Source: JAKQDH01 sp029558835
GTDB lineage: Bacteria; Planctomycetota; Phycisphaerae; UBA1845
Reading direction: 5' to 3'
Assembly: GCA_035356615.1 (NCBI GenBank)
Contig: DAOQSN010000026.1
Span: 12,618 to 76,617, forward strand
DNA length: 64,000 bases
Position numbers and translations under genes: made by a program. This document shows, piece after piece, positions 8,985 to 16,516 of this stretch (position 1 is the first letter of the stretch; each line of letters starts with the position of its first letter). The notes beneath the pieces are model-generated. The model was not told the DNA's origin. It saw only the letters and a program-made list of their open reading frames with translations, and made no database searches.

Positions 8985-9004
8985 TCTGGACCGAGGAGCG
9001 AATC

Positions 9005-10150
9005 ATGAGCGCCAGAGTATTCCTTCGGCGGCCGGAGAGTGTACTGATTACGGTAACGGGGGCATGTTTGCTTCTGGGTACCACGGGTGCGGCGGGCGCG
9101 GTGGAGTGCGTCCCCCCCGCGGAGCAGCCCGGCGTGCTGCGCATGCTGGCCGCCGAGAGCCGGAAGACGTTTGACGGGCTGCGCACCTGGGAGGGTGTCT
9201 TCGAGGTCGACGACGTCGAGTTCTACTTCGGCGAGCGCGCCACGCGCTTTCTGGACGACCATGCACCCAATCTCACTGACCGTCCCGCAGAGTTCAAGAA
9301 GCTCAATCATGCCCGGGTGACTTTCGCTGTGGATTGCGCCCGGGACCTTCTCCTCTCCCGTTTCGAGTCAACTGACGTGTGCCTGGTGGGTCTGGACAGC
9401 GGCCAACGCCTCGACGTTACGCTCATTCCGTTCATCCAGACCACCATAGTGACACCGGAGTTCAGTCTGCAGTTCTCGTCCAACGTGCGCGTGGCGGCGG
9501 CGGAGGGACCTGGGCGTCGCCTGGCGTATCTGGGTGCCCGCGAAGAGGTCGCCCGGCAGGAGTGGGGCATCGTGGTGGACCCGCGAGAGTTTCCGCGCGG
9601 CTACGGTCGCCCCACGTGGGAGAACCTGCAGATGACCGCCGAGTTTGTCGAGCTGAACGGGCGGCTGGAGATCGACGGCCTGGCTCTGCGCGTCGAGAAG
9701 GAAGGCAGCGGCGACCAGCAGGAGTATCGCGTCGTCCTGCCCGGCAAGGCCGGTCCGGGACGCTACCTGTTCCAGGAGATGACCTTCCGGGCGGATGCCG
9801 GTTTCAACACTACCCAAGTGGTCATGCGTGAAACGACCGGGCCCGTGCGTCAGCAAATGCGCTGGGCATACCTCCGTCAGGACGACCTGTGGCTCCCTTC
9901 TTTCATCGAAAGGACGGTCATGACCGCCGACGGCAAACGCACGACGACCCAGCGCACCCTGCGCCTGGTGGATTCACGCGCTAATCGGGCTCTGCCTGCC
10001 GAGGTGTTTACTTACCGCAGTCTCGGACTGGCGGACGAGGACCAGATGCTGGATGAGCGCAGCGGCCAACTGAGCGTCTACCGGCAGGGCGAGTTGATCC
10101 CCCTCGACTCGAGCACGTCGGAGTCTCCGGCGCGCAGTGCGGAGCCCTGA
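9005..10150 (+). CDS. secreted protein of unknown function
   Basis: This 381-residue protein has a clear signal peptide (MSARVFLRRPESVLITVTG, then ACLLLGTTGAAGA). The body is a soluble domain with alternating strands, for example SLQFSSNVRVAAAEG and YRVVLPGKAGPGRYLFQEM, which reads like the beta-sheet folds of LolA/LppX-type lipoprotein-localisation proteins. That comparison is weak. The ATG at 9005 was chosen because GAGGAG lies eight bases before it and the signal peptide starts there; a TTG at 8981 overlaps the preceding stop. It probably works with its cysteine-rich neighbour. Confidence 0.7.
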   Translation: MSARVFLRRPESVLITVTGACLLLGTTGAAGAVECVPPAEQPGVLRMLAAESRKTFDGLRTWEGVFEVDDVEFYFGERATRFLDDHAPNLTDRPAEFKKLNHARVTFAVDCARDLLLSRFESTDVCLVGLDSGQRLDVTLIPFIQTTIVTPEFSLQFSSNVRVAAAEGPGRRLAYLGAREEVARQEWGIVVDPREFPRGYGRPTWENLQMTAEFVELNGRLEIDGLALRVEKEGSGDQQEYRVVLPGKAGPGRYLFQEMTFRADAGFNTTQVVMRETTGPVRQQMRWAYLRQDDLWLPSFIERTVMTADGKRTTTQRTLRLVDSRANRALPAEVFTYRSLGLADEDQMLDERSGQLSVYRQGELIPLDSSTSESPARSAEP

Positions 10151-10321
10151 TGCCCACGGGTCTGCGGTTGCCGCGTGCCCGCGCTGTTGAGCACGCGAGG
10201 GAACCCCGATCGAATGGCACCACCTGCGATCTTCCCACGCGGTCCTGGAGTTTCTGTTCGGGAGAGTACTTCGGGCGCTGCCCAACGTCACTAATAGGAC
10301 ACGTACAACGGCGAGTGAGCA

Positions 10322-11434
10322 CTAGTCGGCAGCAAGGCGTGCCAGCTTGTCGGCGGCTTTCAGGCCGTGACCGGTGAGGGGCACCACGATCCGCGCGTTC
10401 GGGGCGTTGTACTTGAGCAGTCCGGCCACGGCCGCGGCTGCGGTCGGCTCGATGAAGAAGCCCTGGGTGAGCATTTCCCGCAGGGCGTGGCGGATCTCGC
10501 CTTCACTCACCACGATGAACCGACCCTCCGTCTCGCGCACGGCTTGCAGGCATTGCCGGGCGCGGACCGGCGCGGCAATCGCAATCCCCTCGGCCACGGT
10601 GTCCCGCGCTGCCACCGGCCCGATGTCGGTCCGACCGGCGCGCCAGGCCTCGTACAGCGGGGCACAGTGCTCGGCCTGCACCGCGATGAGCTTCGGCAGG
10701 CGGTCGATGATCCCGGCGTCGCGCAACTCCCGCAAACCCAGCCACGTCCCATAAAGCAGCGTGCCGTTGCCGGTGGGGATGATGATGGCGTCGGGCGCGG
10801 TCCAGCCGAGCTGCTCGACGACCTCGAACGCGAAGGTCTTGGTCCCCTGGAAGAAGAAGGGGTTCCAGCAGTGGCTGGCGTAGTAGGTGGTCTGAGCAGC
10901 CTCGAAGGCGGCGCGGGCGGCATCGGCCCGGGTGCCGGGCACCTGATGCAGGCGCGCGCCAAACAGCTCGATCTGCGTCAGCTTGGCCGCGGAGGTGCCG
11001 GCCGGGACGTAGATATCGCACGCAATGCCCGCGCGGGCCGCGTAGCAGGCGATGGCCGCCCCGGCGTTGCCGGACGAGTCCTCGACGATGCGCTCGACGC
11101 CCAGCTCCCTCACCTTGCTGAGCAGGACGGTGGCACCGCGGTCCTTGTAGGAGCCGGTGGGGAAGAGGTACTCGAGCTTGAAGTAGACCTTCCGGCCGGC
11201 GAAGAGCGTGGGCACCAGCGGCGTCATGCCTTCGCCGAAGGAGACCATGGCGTCGTCGCGCGTGATCGGCAGGGCTTCGCGGTAGCGCCACAGGCTCGCC
11301 GGGCGACCGGCAATCCGCGCCGGCGCCAGGCGTGCCTCGAACTCCACGTCCAGCAGCCCGCCGCTGCTGCTGCGCCAGAGCGGTGCGGCCAGCGGATACC
11401 GCTCGCCGGTTTCCATGCAGACGAGACTCCCCAC
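10322..11434 (-). CDS. threonine synthase-like PLP enzyme
   Basis: This fold-type II PLP enzyme of 370 residues has the threonine-synthase signature PTGSYKDRG with Schiff-base Lys97, the phosphate-loop segment SSGNAGAAIACYAARAG and PTGNGTLLYG. The family converts O-phosphohomoserine to threonine; related paralogues act on cysteate or diaminobutyrate. An N-terminal rubredoxin-like knuckle is common in these proteins, but here only one cysteine remains (LVCMETGERY), so no zinc site is left. Translation is taken from a GTG at 11434 with GAGGGA ten bases upstream; a later in-frame ATG (11416) would remove six residues. The gene stands alone and converges on the 9005 gene. Its substrate remains open. 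Confidence 0.85.
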   Translation of the reverse strand: MGSLVCMETGERYPLAAPLWRSSSGGLLDVEFEARLAPARIAGRPASLWRYREALPITRDDAMVSFGEGMTPLVPTLFAGRKVYFKLEYLFPTGSYKDRGATVLLSKVRELGVERIVEDSSGNAGAAIACYAARAGIACDIYVPAGTSAAKLTQIELFGARLHQVPGTRADAARAAFEAAQTTYYASHCWNPFFFQGTKTFAFEVVEQLGWTAPDAIIIPTGNGTLLYGTWLGLRELRDAGIIDRLPKLIAVQAEHCAPLYEAWRAGRTDIGPVAARDTVAEGIAIAAPVRARQCLQAVRETEGRFIVVSEGEIRHALREMLTQGFFIEPTAAAAVAGLLKYNAPNARIVVPLTGHGLKAADKLARLAAD

Positions 11435-11567
11435 GGATAGTCCCTCGCTGCTCCACTCACGTTACGTCCGCCCCACCACCGGGGGAGCGTACACGCCGAG
11501 AAAGGCGGCATGGCCGGGCAGAGGGCCGCCCTGCCTGGCTTCCGGTCGAGTCATTGGTCCCTGCAAC

Positions 11568-11633
11568 AGGATGCCGGCCTGCCTGTCGGCAGACAGGCGC
11601 CTTCGGCCTGGGCGTGCGGCCCCACCCACTTCC
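11568..11633. repeat. degenerate palindromic repeat, family 1 (copy C)
   Basis: GGCGCCTTCGGCCTGGGCG and CGGCCCCACCCA match the inverted left arm of family 1 with substitutions. A small self-complementary block, CCTGCCTGTCGGCAGACAGG, interrupts it. It lies between two minus-strand genes. Confidence 0.5.
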
Positions 11634-11657
11634 GCGCCGGGTGCTCCTGTTCCGTGC

Positions 11658-12608
11658 TCACGGCGCTGCCGGAGCCTGCCGGAGCTGCCCCACGACTTCC
11701 AGGATCCGCTTGGCGTCCGCGTTGTTCGGCCAGATCTGCAGGGACCGCTGGGCGTGCTCCTGGGCCGCCGCGAGGTCGCGCAATTCGACGCAAACGGCGC
11801 CCAAGTGGTTGTGCAACTTGGCCAGGTTCACGTCCCGCTCCTGCAGCCGCGCGATCGTGGTCATGTCATAGCGCGCCAATTCCTGCGGAGTGATATCCTG
11901 CGCCGCCAGTTCCTCCAGGATGGCGAGCTCTTTTGGATTGTTATAGTACATGTCCATGCTGCGCAGCAACATGTAGCGGTAGGACAGGGCCGGGTCGCTT
12001 TGATAAGTCATGCTCTTTTCGAAGGCATCGCGCGCGTCCTGGTAGCGTTGCAGGTTCATGTACGCCACGCCGAGTTTCCGGTAAACCTTCTCCTGCTCGA
12101 CGCCGAATTGCAGCGCCTGTTGGTAGTAGGAGATGGCCTCGTCCCACCGGCCCTCCTCCTCCAGAGCGCCCGCCAAGTTGTAACAGACGGCGCACTTGAG
12201 CGTAGGTCGTTTCTCCTCCTGCAAGCGCTGACGCAGGATCTCAAGCCCGCGTGCCCTGTCTCCCACTTGCAGGTACGCACTGGCCAGGTTGATGTAGGCA
12301 CCGCCCTCCTCGGGGTTGACCTTTACGGCCATGGCGTACTGGGGAATGGCAAGTGTATAGTTACCCTCCTGCCAGAGGACGTCGCCGTCGTTCTTGTGGT
12401 GCCGCGCCTCCACCGCCCGACCGGGACGGCTCAGCTCCTGCAGCCAGGGCGGGTTGAGGTAGCAGATGACTCCGAAAACCACCAGCAACACCCACACCAG
12501 CAGCAGACCCACCGTGACGACGGTCTGCCCGCCGCCGGGCGCCGGCTCGGCCACGACGGAACCCTCCGGCCGCGCCGGCTTACGCGTTGTGGATGACGAA
12601 GAGGACAC
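11658..12608 (-). CDS. membrane-anchored TPR protein
   Basis: This 316-residue protein has one transmembrane helix near the N-terminus (about 29-51, VVTVGLLLVWVLLVVFGVIC). About six tetratricopeptide repeats follow, for example GNYTLAIPQYAMAVKVNPEE, GRWDEAISYYQQALQFG and RYQDARDAFEKSM. Such proteins act as scaffolds. The GTG at 12608 is preferred over the one at 12623 because AGGAGGGG lies four bases before it. The start then lies 29 bases inside the upstream membrane-protein gene, so the two are translationally coupled and probably act together. Confidence 0.8.
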   Translation of the reverse strand: MSSSSSTTRKPARPEGSVVAEPAPGGGQTVVTVGLLLVWVLLVVFGVICYLNPPWLQELSRPGRAVEARHHKNDGDVLWQEGNYTLAIPQYAMAVKVNPEEGGAYINLASAYLQVGDRARGLEILRQRLQEEKRPTLKCAVCYNLAGALEEEGRWDEAISYYQQALQFGVEQEKVYRKLGVAYMNLQRYQDARDAFEKSMTYQSDPALSYRYMLLRSMDMYYNNPKELAILEELAAQDITPQELARYDMTTIARLQERDVNLAKLHNHLGAVCVELRDLAAAQEHAQRSLQIWPNNADAKRILEVVGQLRQAPAAP

Positions 12609-13869
12609 TCTTCCCCTCCTCACGCAAACGGCGATACTCGCGGAAGGCCGCAGCGTTCGGGAGAATAATCACCTGCGTACCGCGGCGGGTGTACGGGTTG
12701 TAGAGGAACTGGCTGACGCCGGGCTCCGGGAACCCCCGGCCCCCCTGCCCGGCGCTGCCGCTGCCGACCAGCACGATGTCCGGCTCGCGTTTGAGGAAGA
12801 ACTGGCGGTCGCGGGCCATGAACGTCGCTTTCTTGTCCACCGGGCGCCAACTGCCGTCGGGGAAGATCAGTACGTCGAAGAACGGGACGGCCACGCCGCG
12901 GTAGAAGATCAGGCCCGGGCGGGCGTAGACGTTCGGGTCATCTCTGTACTTCCAGAGCGACCAGCCCTGCACCCCCCCGGCGACGACGAGAAGCGCCAGC
13001 AGCGCGTAGCGCACGGCCGCGTAACGAGTGACGTGCAGCAGAACGAAGAGCACGGCCGATCCCGAGAGCCCCAGGACCAGCACCAGCCCCGCATACGCGA
13101 TGTTGCTCAGCAGGGAACTGAACAGCAGCACCAGGAACGCCACCACGAACATCAGCAGCACCAGGCTGCGCGGGTCCCGGAAGTAGTCACGCAGCTTCTC
13201 GTGCCGCAGTTTGCGCCCGACGCGCCACAGGACGCCCGCTCGATTCGGACCGCTGTAGACCACCAGCATCCCCATGAGGCAGCCGTAGACGTCCTTGGCG
13301 ACGTCCCCCATCTCGAACGCCCGCCCGCTCATCTTCAGTTGAAAGGACTCGTCGAACGTCGAGAAGCTCGCGGCCACCACGAAGGTAATCAGCATGATCC
13401 GATGCAGCGGGTAGCCGCGCGGGGCCAGGTCCCGGTACATCATGTAGGCGAAGACGGCATACGCCATGTAGTGCCAGTTCTGCTGCAAGTCGTAGAAGTT
13501 GTGGTCGAAGTAGTAGTCGTTGACCTGCTGGGCGGCGAAGTTCATGAGCAGCACGACGCCGGCCACGATGACCCTTCCCCACGTGATCTGCCGACGCAAC
13601 AGCACCAGCCCCACCGTCACGACAACCGCCCCCACAACGGGGATGATCGGGACGCGCACCCCGAACGCGTCCACGCTCAGCACGGAGAGCTTGCCGATGG
13701 CTTCCTGGAGGAAGCGGCGCAGCATCAGGAACGGCGTGGCCACCAGGAGGAAGCTGTACAGAACGAGGTGCACGCGGGTGGAGTAAATCCACCGCCAGCG
13801 GCCACCGCCGGGCGCGGGGACGGCGCCGAAGTGGGTCTTCGCCTCTTTGGCACGCCGTCTCCGCGTCAC
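12580..13869 (-). CDS. VanZ-like membrane protein fused to a Mth938-like domain
   Basis: This 429-residue protein has about eight hydrophobic spans. The first block (to about 200) resembles VanZ-like proteins, with FDESFQL and KDVYGCLMGMLVV supplying the typical acidic and DxxxxxxG-type positions. More spans follow at about 225-300. The last 105 residues read as a soluble Mth938/NDUFAF3-like domain: FFDVLIFPDGSW, PDIVLVGSGSAG, QVIILPNAAAFREYRRLREEGK and a terminal LFVIHNA, where the family usually ends HLTC. I know of no described fusion of these two. Its role is unknown. It is co-transcribed and overlaps with the TPR protein. Confidence 0.75.
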   Translation of the reverse strand: MTRRRRAKEAKTHFGAVPAPGGGRWRWIYSTRVHLVLYSFLLVATPFLMLRRFLQEAIGKLSVLSVDAFGVRVPIIPVVGAVVVTVGLVLLRRQITWGRVIVAGVVLLMNFAAQQVNDYYFDHNFYDLQQNWHYMAYAVFAYMMYRDLAPRGYPLHRIMLITFVVAASFSTFDESFQLKMSGRAFEMGDVAKDVYGCLMGMLVVYSGPNRAGVLWRVGRKLRHEKLRDYFRDPRSLVLLMFVVAFLVLLFSSLLSNIAYAGLVLVLGLSGSAVLFVLLHVTRYAAVRYALLALLVVAGGVQGWSLWKYRDDPNVYARPGLIFYRGVAVPFFDVLIFPDGSWRPVDKKATFMARDRQFFLKREPDIVLVGSGSAGQGGRGFPEPGVSQFLYNPYTRRGTQVIILPNAAAFREYRRLREEGKSVLFVIHNA

Positions 13870-14233
13870 GCCTCAAACCCATCTGAACCCGGTCAACGCC
13901 GACCGCACCTCCCACGCGTGGGTGCCCGGCGCCCTTGCTCGATCAACGTGGATTCTACCCGTCTTCGCAGCCCGGAACCAGAGCCGGCGCGGTCTCCCCT
14001 TGACGCCGAGTGTCAAGGGGAGCCCGCCCGGTGCGGCGATGCCCTGCTTGTTGCACGATGGCGCACACCCACATAAGCCCCCACCCGGCCGGTTCCGCCG
14101 GGCCCCGGCAGAGCATGGCGGCGCTGCGCTTGGCCATGCCACCCGCTGCCCGAGCGATGACAATGCACAACCCGGGAGGTCACAACTCGCAGCCGACGCG
14201 GTGACAACCCGCCCCACGATCGGAGGTTGCGTC
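13870..14233. other. intergenic region with repeat remains
   Basis: This stretch carries the right arm of family 1 (14112-14145) and a short palindrome TTGACGCCGAGTGTCAAGGGG near 13998. No gene is supported. Confidence 0.45.
14112..14145. repeat. partial palindromic repeat, family 1 (copy D, right arm)
   Basis: GAGCATGGCGGCGCTGCGCT followed by TGGCCATGCCACCC is identical, apart from the flank, to the right arms of the copies at 5513 and 40590. Confidence 0.75.
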
Positions 14234-14398
14234 CTACTGCGGGCCATCCTCCGGCGGCAGAGCGTCGATCCACCCCTGCACCTTCGCGACCATGTGCGGC
14301 ATGCCGATACGCCGGCACAGCTCGACGGCCTGCTGCCACAGGCGCCGGGCTTCGGGAACATCACCCCGCTGCTTGCAGATCGGCCCGAGGTTGCCGAC
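14234..14398 (-). pseudogene. C-terminal remnant of a TPR protein
   Basis: The minus strand reads NLGPICKQRGDVPEARRL, then WQQAVELCRRIG and AKVQGWIDALPPEDGPQ, followed by a stop. This matches the last repeat of TPR proteins of the NLGxxxxxRGDLxxAExxxxxAL type. Upstream the similarity ends abruptly in repeat-like DNA (14400-14498), so only the tail of the gene survives. It is best read as decayed after a rearrangement. Confidence 0.6.
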
Positions 14399-14461
14399 TT
14401 GGGCCCTTCCAGGGCCGGCCGGTCGCAGCAGAGCATCGCTGATACCCGAAGGCTGCCGGCT

Positions 14462-14498
14462 GAGAACTGACAACTGCGAGCTGATGACTGAGGACTGC
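14462..14498. repeat. short direct repeats at the end of tsaB
   Basis: GAACTGACAACTGCGAGCTG then ATGACTGAGGACTG is a string of imperfect CTGA/AACTG units. It lies exactly between the tsaB stop and the TPR remnant. Similar low-complexity insertions are found at 25414-25438 and 41865-41896. Confidence 0.5.
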
Positions 14499-15329
14499 CT
14501 ACTCCCCCGCGCCGCCGTGCCGCTGCTCCCGCTTCTCCTCGGCCTCGGGTCGGCGGACGTAGAGCGGGAGCAGCGTGCGCGGATCGGAGAAGCCGCTGCG
14601 CAGCGCCTTCGCGCGACCCAGCGCGTACAGGGCGGCCGCGCTGGGGCGGGAAAACTCTTCGGGCAGCATGCGCCAGCCGGCGGCCCCGATGACCGCCCGG
14701 TGCATCTCGACGGCCTCACCGAGCACGGCCACGTTTGCAGTGCCCTCGCCCGGCGCGTCTGCGTCGCTGACGCCCTTACCCGTCGCCTCTGCGGCTCGTG
14801 CCGCTCCCTGACCAGCGCAGTTCTGCTCAGGCACTAGCGACGTCAGGCCATCCGCCGGGTTAACCTCCTCTGGCTCGGTCGTGGCCGTGAAGCGTTCGCC
14901 GTCGAGCTTGAAGAAGGCCGCGTAGACCCGCCCGCGCTGCGCATCGGTCATCACCACCACCCGCGTGGGAACCGGCTCGGCCGCCAGCGCGTTCTGCGCC
15001 AGCACGGTGAGGCTCGGCACGCCCAGCACGCGCGCGCCGTGCGCCAATGCCAGCGTGCGTGCCACCGTGAAGCCGATGCGCAGGCCGGTGAAGCTGCCCG
15101 GCCCGGCCGAGACATACACGGCCTCGATCCGCTCGGGCGACACGCCTTCGTCCTGGCAGAGCCCCGCGATCACGGGCAACAGGTCGGCCGCATGGCGACG
15201 CGGCCGGTCGAGCGCGCGGAGGCGCAGGACCTCGTCGCCACAGCCGAGGGCAACGCTGCCCCACAGCGATGAGGTCTCCAGGGCCAGGGCGAAGCCTGCC
15301 GGCGGTTCACTGGGCGTCGTAGTCGGCAT
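14499..15329 (-). CDS. tsaB: tRNA threonylcarbamoyladenosine biosynthesis protein TsaB
   Basis: TsaB is the inactive ASKHA-fold partner of TsaD in making t6A37 on ANN-decoding tRNAs. The 276-residue protein has the family's N-terminal motif ALALETSSLWGSVAL and the dimer-interface segment VYVSAGPGSFTGLRIGFTVAR. RVVVMTDAQRGRVYAAFF follows. An Ala/Gly-rich insertion of about 35 residues (near 170-205) makes it longer than the usual 220-230. The ATG at 15329 starts just before the first strand. It is not next to tsaD, tsaE or rimI here, and it runs divergently from the phosphoesterase gene. Confidence 0.9.
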   Translation of the reverse strand: MPTTTPSEPPAGFALALETSSLWGSVALGCGDEVLRLRALDRPRRHAADLLPVIAGLCQDEGVSPERIEAVYVSAGPGSFTGLRIGFTVARTLALAHGARVLGVPSLTVLAQNALAAEPVPTRVVVMTDAQRGRVYAAFFKLDGERFTATTEPEEVNPADGLTSLVPEQNCAGQGAARAAEATGKGVSDADAPGEGTANVAVLGEAVEMHRAVIGAAGWRMLPEEFSRPSAAALYALGRAKALRSGFSDPRTLLPLYVRRPEAEEKREQRHGGAGE

Positions 15330-15435
15330 GGCGAGCGCATCATACACGTTCCTACGACGCGGTAAGAATGCCCCCGGCCATGGCTGGGGAGCCGGTTCCA
15401 GCCCCGCTGCAACTCTCACCGGGGCGTGGCGGGCA

Positions 15436-15464
15436 TTGACGCTTGGGAAGGTGGCCCGTACAGT
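15436..15464 (+). promoter_or_regulatory. sigma-70-type promoter of the phosphoesterase gene
   Basis: TTGACG (15436-15441) and TACAGT (15459-15464) are 17 bases apart, about 120 bases before the start at 15588. Confidence 0.5.
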
Positions 15465-15587
15465 GCGGAGTCCGGGTGGTGGCGCAGTGGTTGGGTGCCC
15501 ACCAGCGGGGCTGGCAGCGGGTCGGCGTGGTAGCCGCCGGCTGGACGGGTCGTGGCGGGTCGCTACGCACGTGGGGAGCTTCAGGCT

Positions 15588-16412
15588 GTGTTCGCAGTGA
15601 TCTCGGACATTCACAGCAACATCGAGGCGCTCACCGTCGCGTTTGCGGACATTGACCGCCGGTCGATTAAGAGAGTGTTCTGCCTGGGTGACGTAGTCGG
15701 TTATGGGGCCAGCCCGCGCGAGTGCCTGGAACTGCTGATCGAGCGGTGCGAGGTCATCCTCTGCGGCAACCACGACCAGGCGGTTTTCTACGAGCCGGCC
15801 AACTTCAACGTCGGCGCGGAGCGGGCGGCCTACTGGACCCGCCAGATGCTCGAGGAGGAGCCCAGCAAGGCGAAGCGGGACCGCTGGTGGGAAGTGCTGG
15901 GGCGGCTGCCGCCGCAGTTCGAGGCAAACGGGCTGCTGATGGTGCACGCCTCGCCGCGTCGGCCGATCAACGAGTACCTCTTCCCGGAGGACGTTTACAC
16001 CAACCCGGGCAAGGTGCTGGAGAACTTCCGCCGGCTTAACGAGCAGCACATGGCCTGCGTGGTCGGGCACACGCATGTGCCCGGGGTGTTCCTGGACGAT
16101 CCCTGCTTCGACCCGCCGGACGAGCTGCCCGACATGAACATCTACACGATCACGCCCGACGAGAAGGCGATCATTAACGTCGGGAGCGTCGGCCAGCCGC
16201 GGGACCGGGACCCGCGTCTGTCTTACGTCGTAGTCTACGAGAAAGGGGAAGCCCCCGAGGGCTACGACCCGCCGGAGGTGGGCGAGCAGGAGTTCTGCGC
16301 GACGGTGGAGTTCGTCCGCCTGGAATACGACGTCGAGAAGGCGGCCCGCAAGATCTTCGATATCCCGGATCTGGATGATTTCCTGGGACATCGGTTGTTT
16401 GAGGGGCGGTAG
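15588..16412 (+). CDS. calcineurin-like metallophosphoesterase
   Basis: This 274-residue protein has the two-metal phosphoesterase signature in order: ISDIHSNIEAL (D-x-H), CLGDVVGYGASP (GDxxxxG), CGNHDQ (GNHD) and VVGHTHVPG (GHxH). This places it in the YfcE/MJ0936-type family that often acts on cyclic nucleotides or phosphodiesters. Its long insert between GNHD and the GHTH motif contains MVHASPRRPINEY. The GTG at 15588 is used because GGGGAG lies ten bases upstream and the first strand begins at once. It precedes yidC by about 100 bases, possibly in one transcript. Confidence 0.88.
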   Translation: MFAVISDIHSNIEALTVAFADIDRRSIKRVFCLGDVVGYGASPRECLELLIERCEVILCGNHDQAVFYEPANFNVGAERAAYWTRQMLEEEPSKAKRDRWWEVLGRLPPQFEANGLLMVHASPRRPINEYLFPEDVYTNPGKVLENFRRLNEQHMACVVGHTHVPGVFLDDPCFDPPDELPDMNIYTITPDEKAIINVGSVGQPRDRDPRLSYVVVYEKGEAPEGYDPPEVGEQEFCATVEFVRLEYDVEKAARKIFDIPDLDDFLGHRLFEGR

Positions 16413-16516
16413 ACGGTAGTCGGCCGGGCCCCCGCGGGCACGCCGGGACAGCACCGCCATCTCCTTCAGAAGACCCTGGCTCTTGCCTGTGTTGTCGAGC
16501 AAGTTGACCGTTTCTC

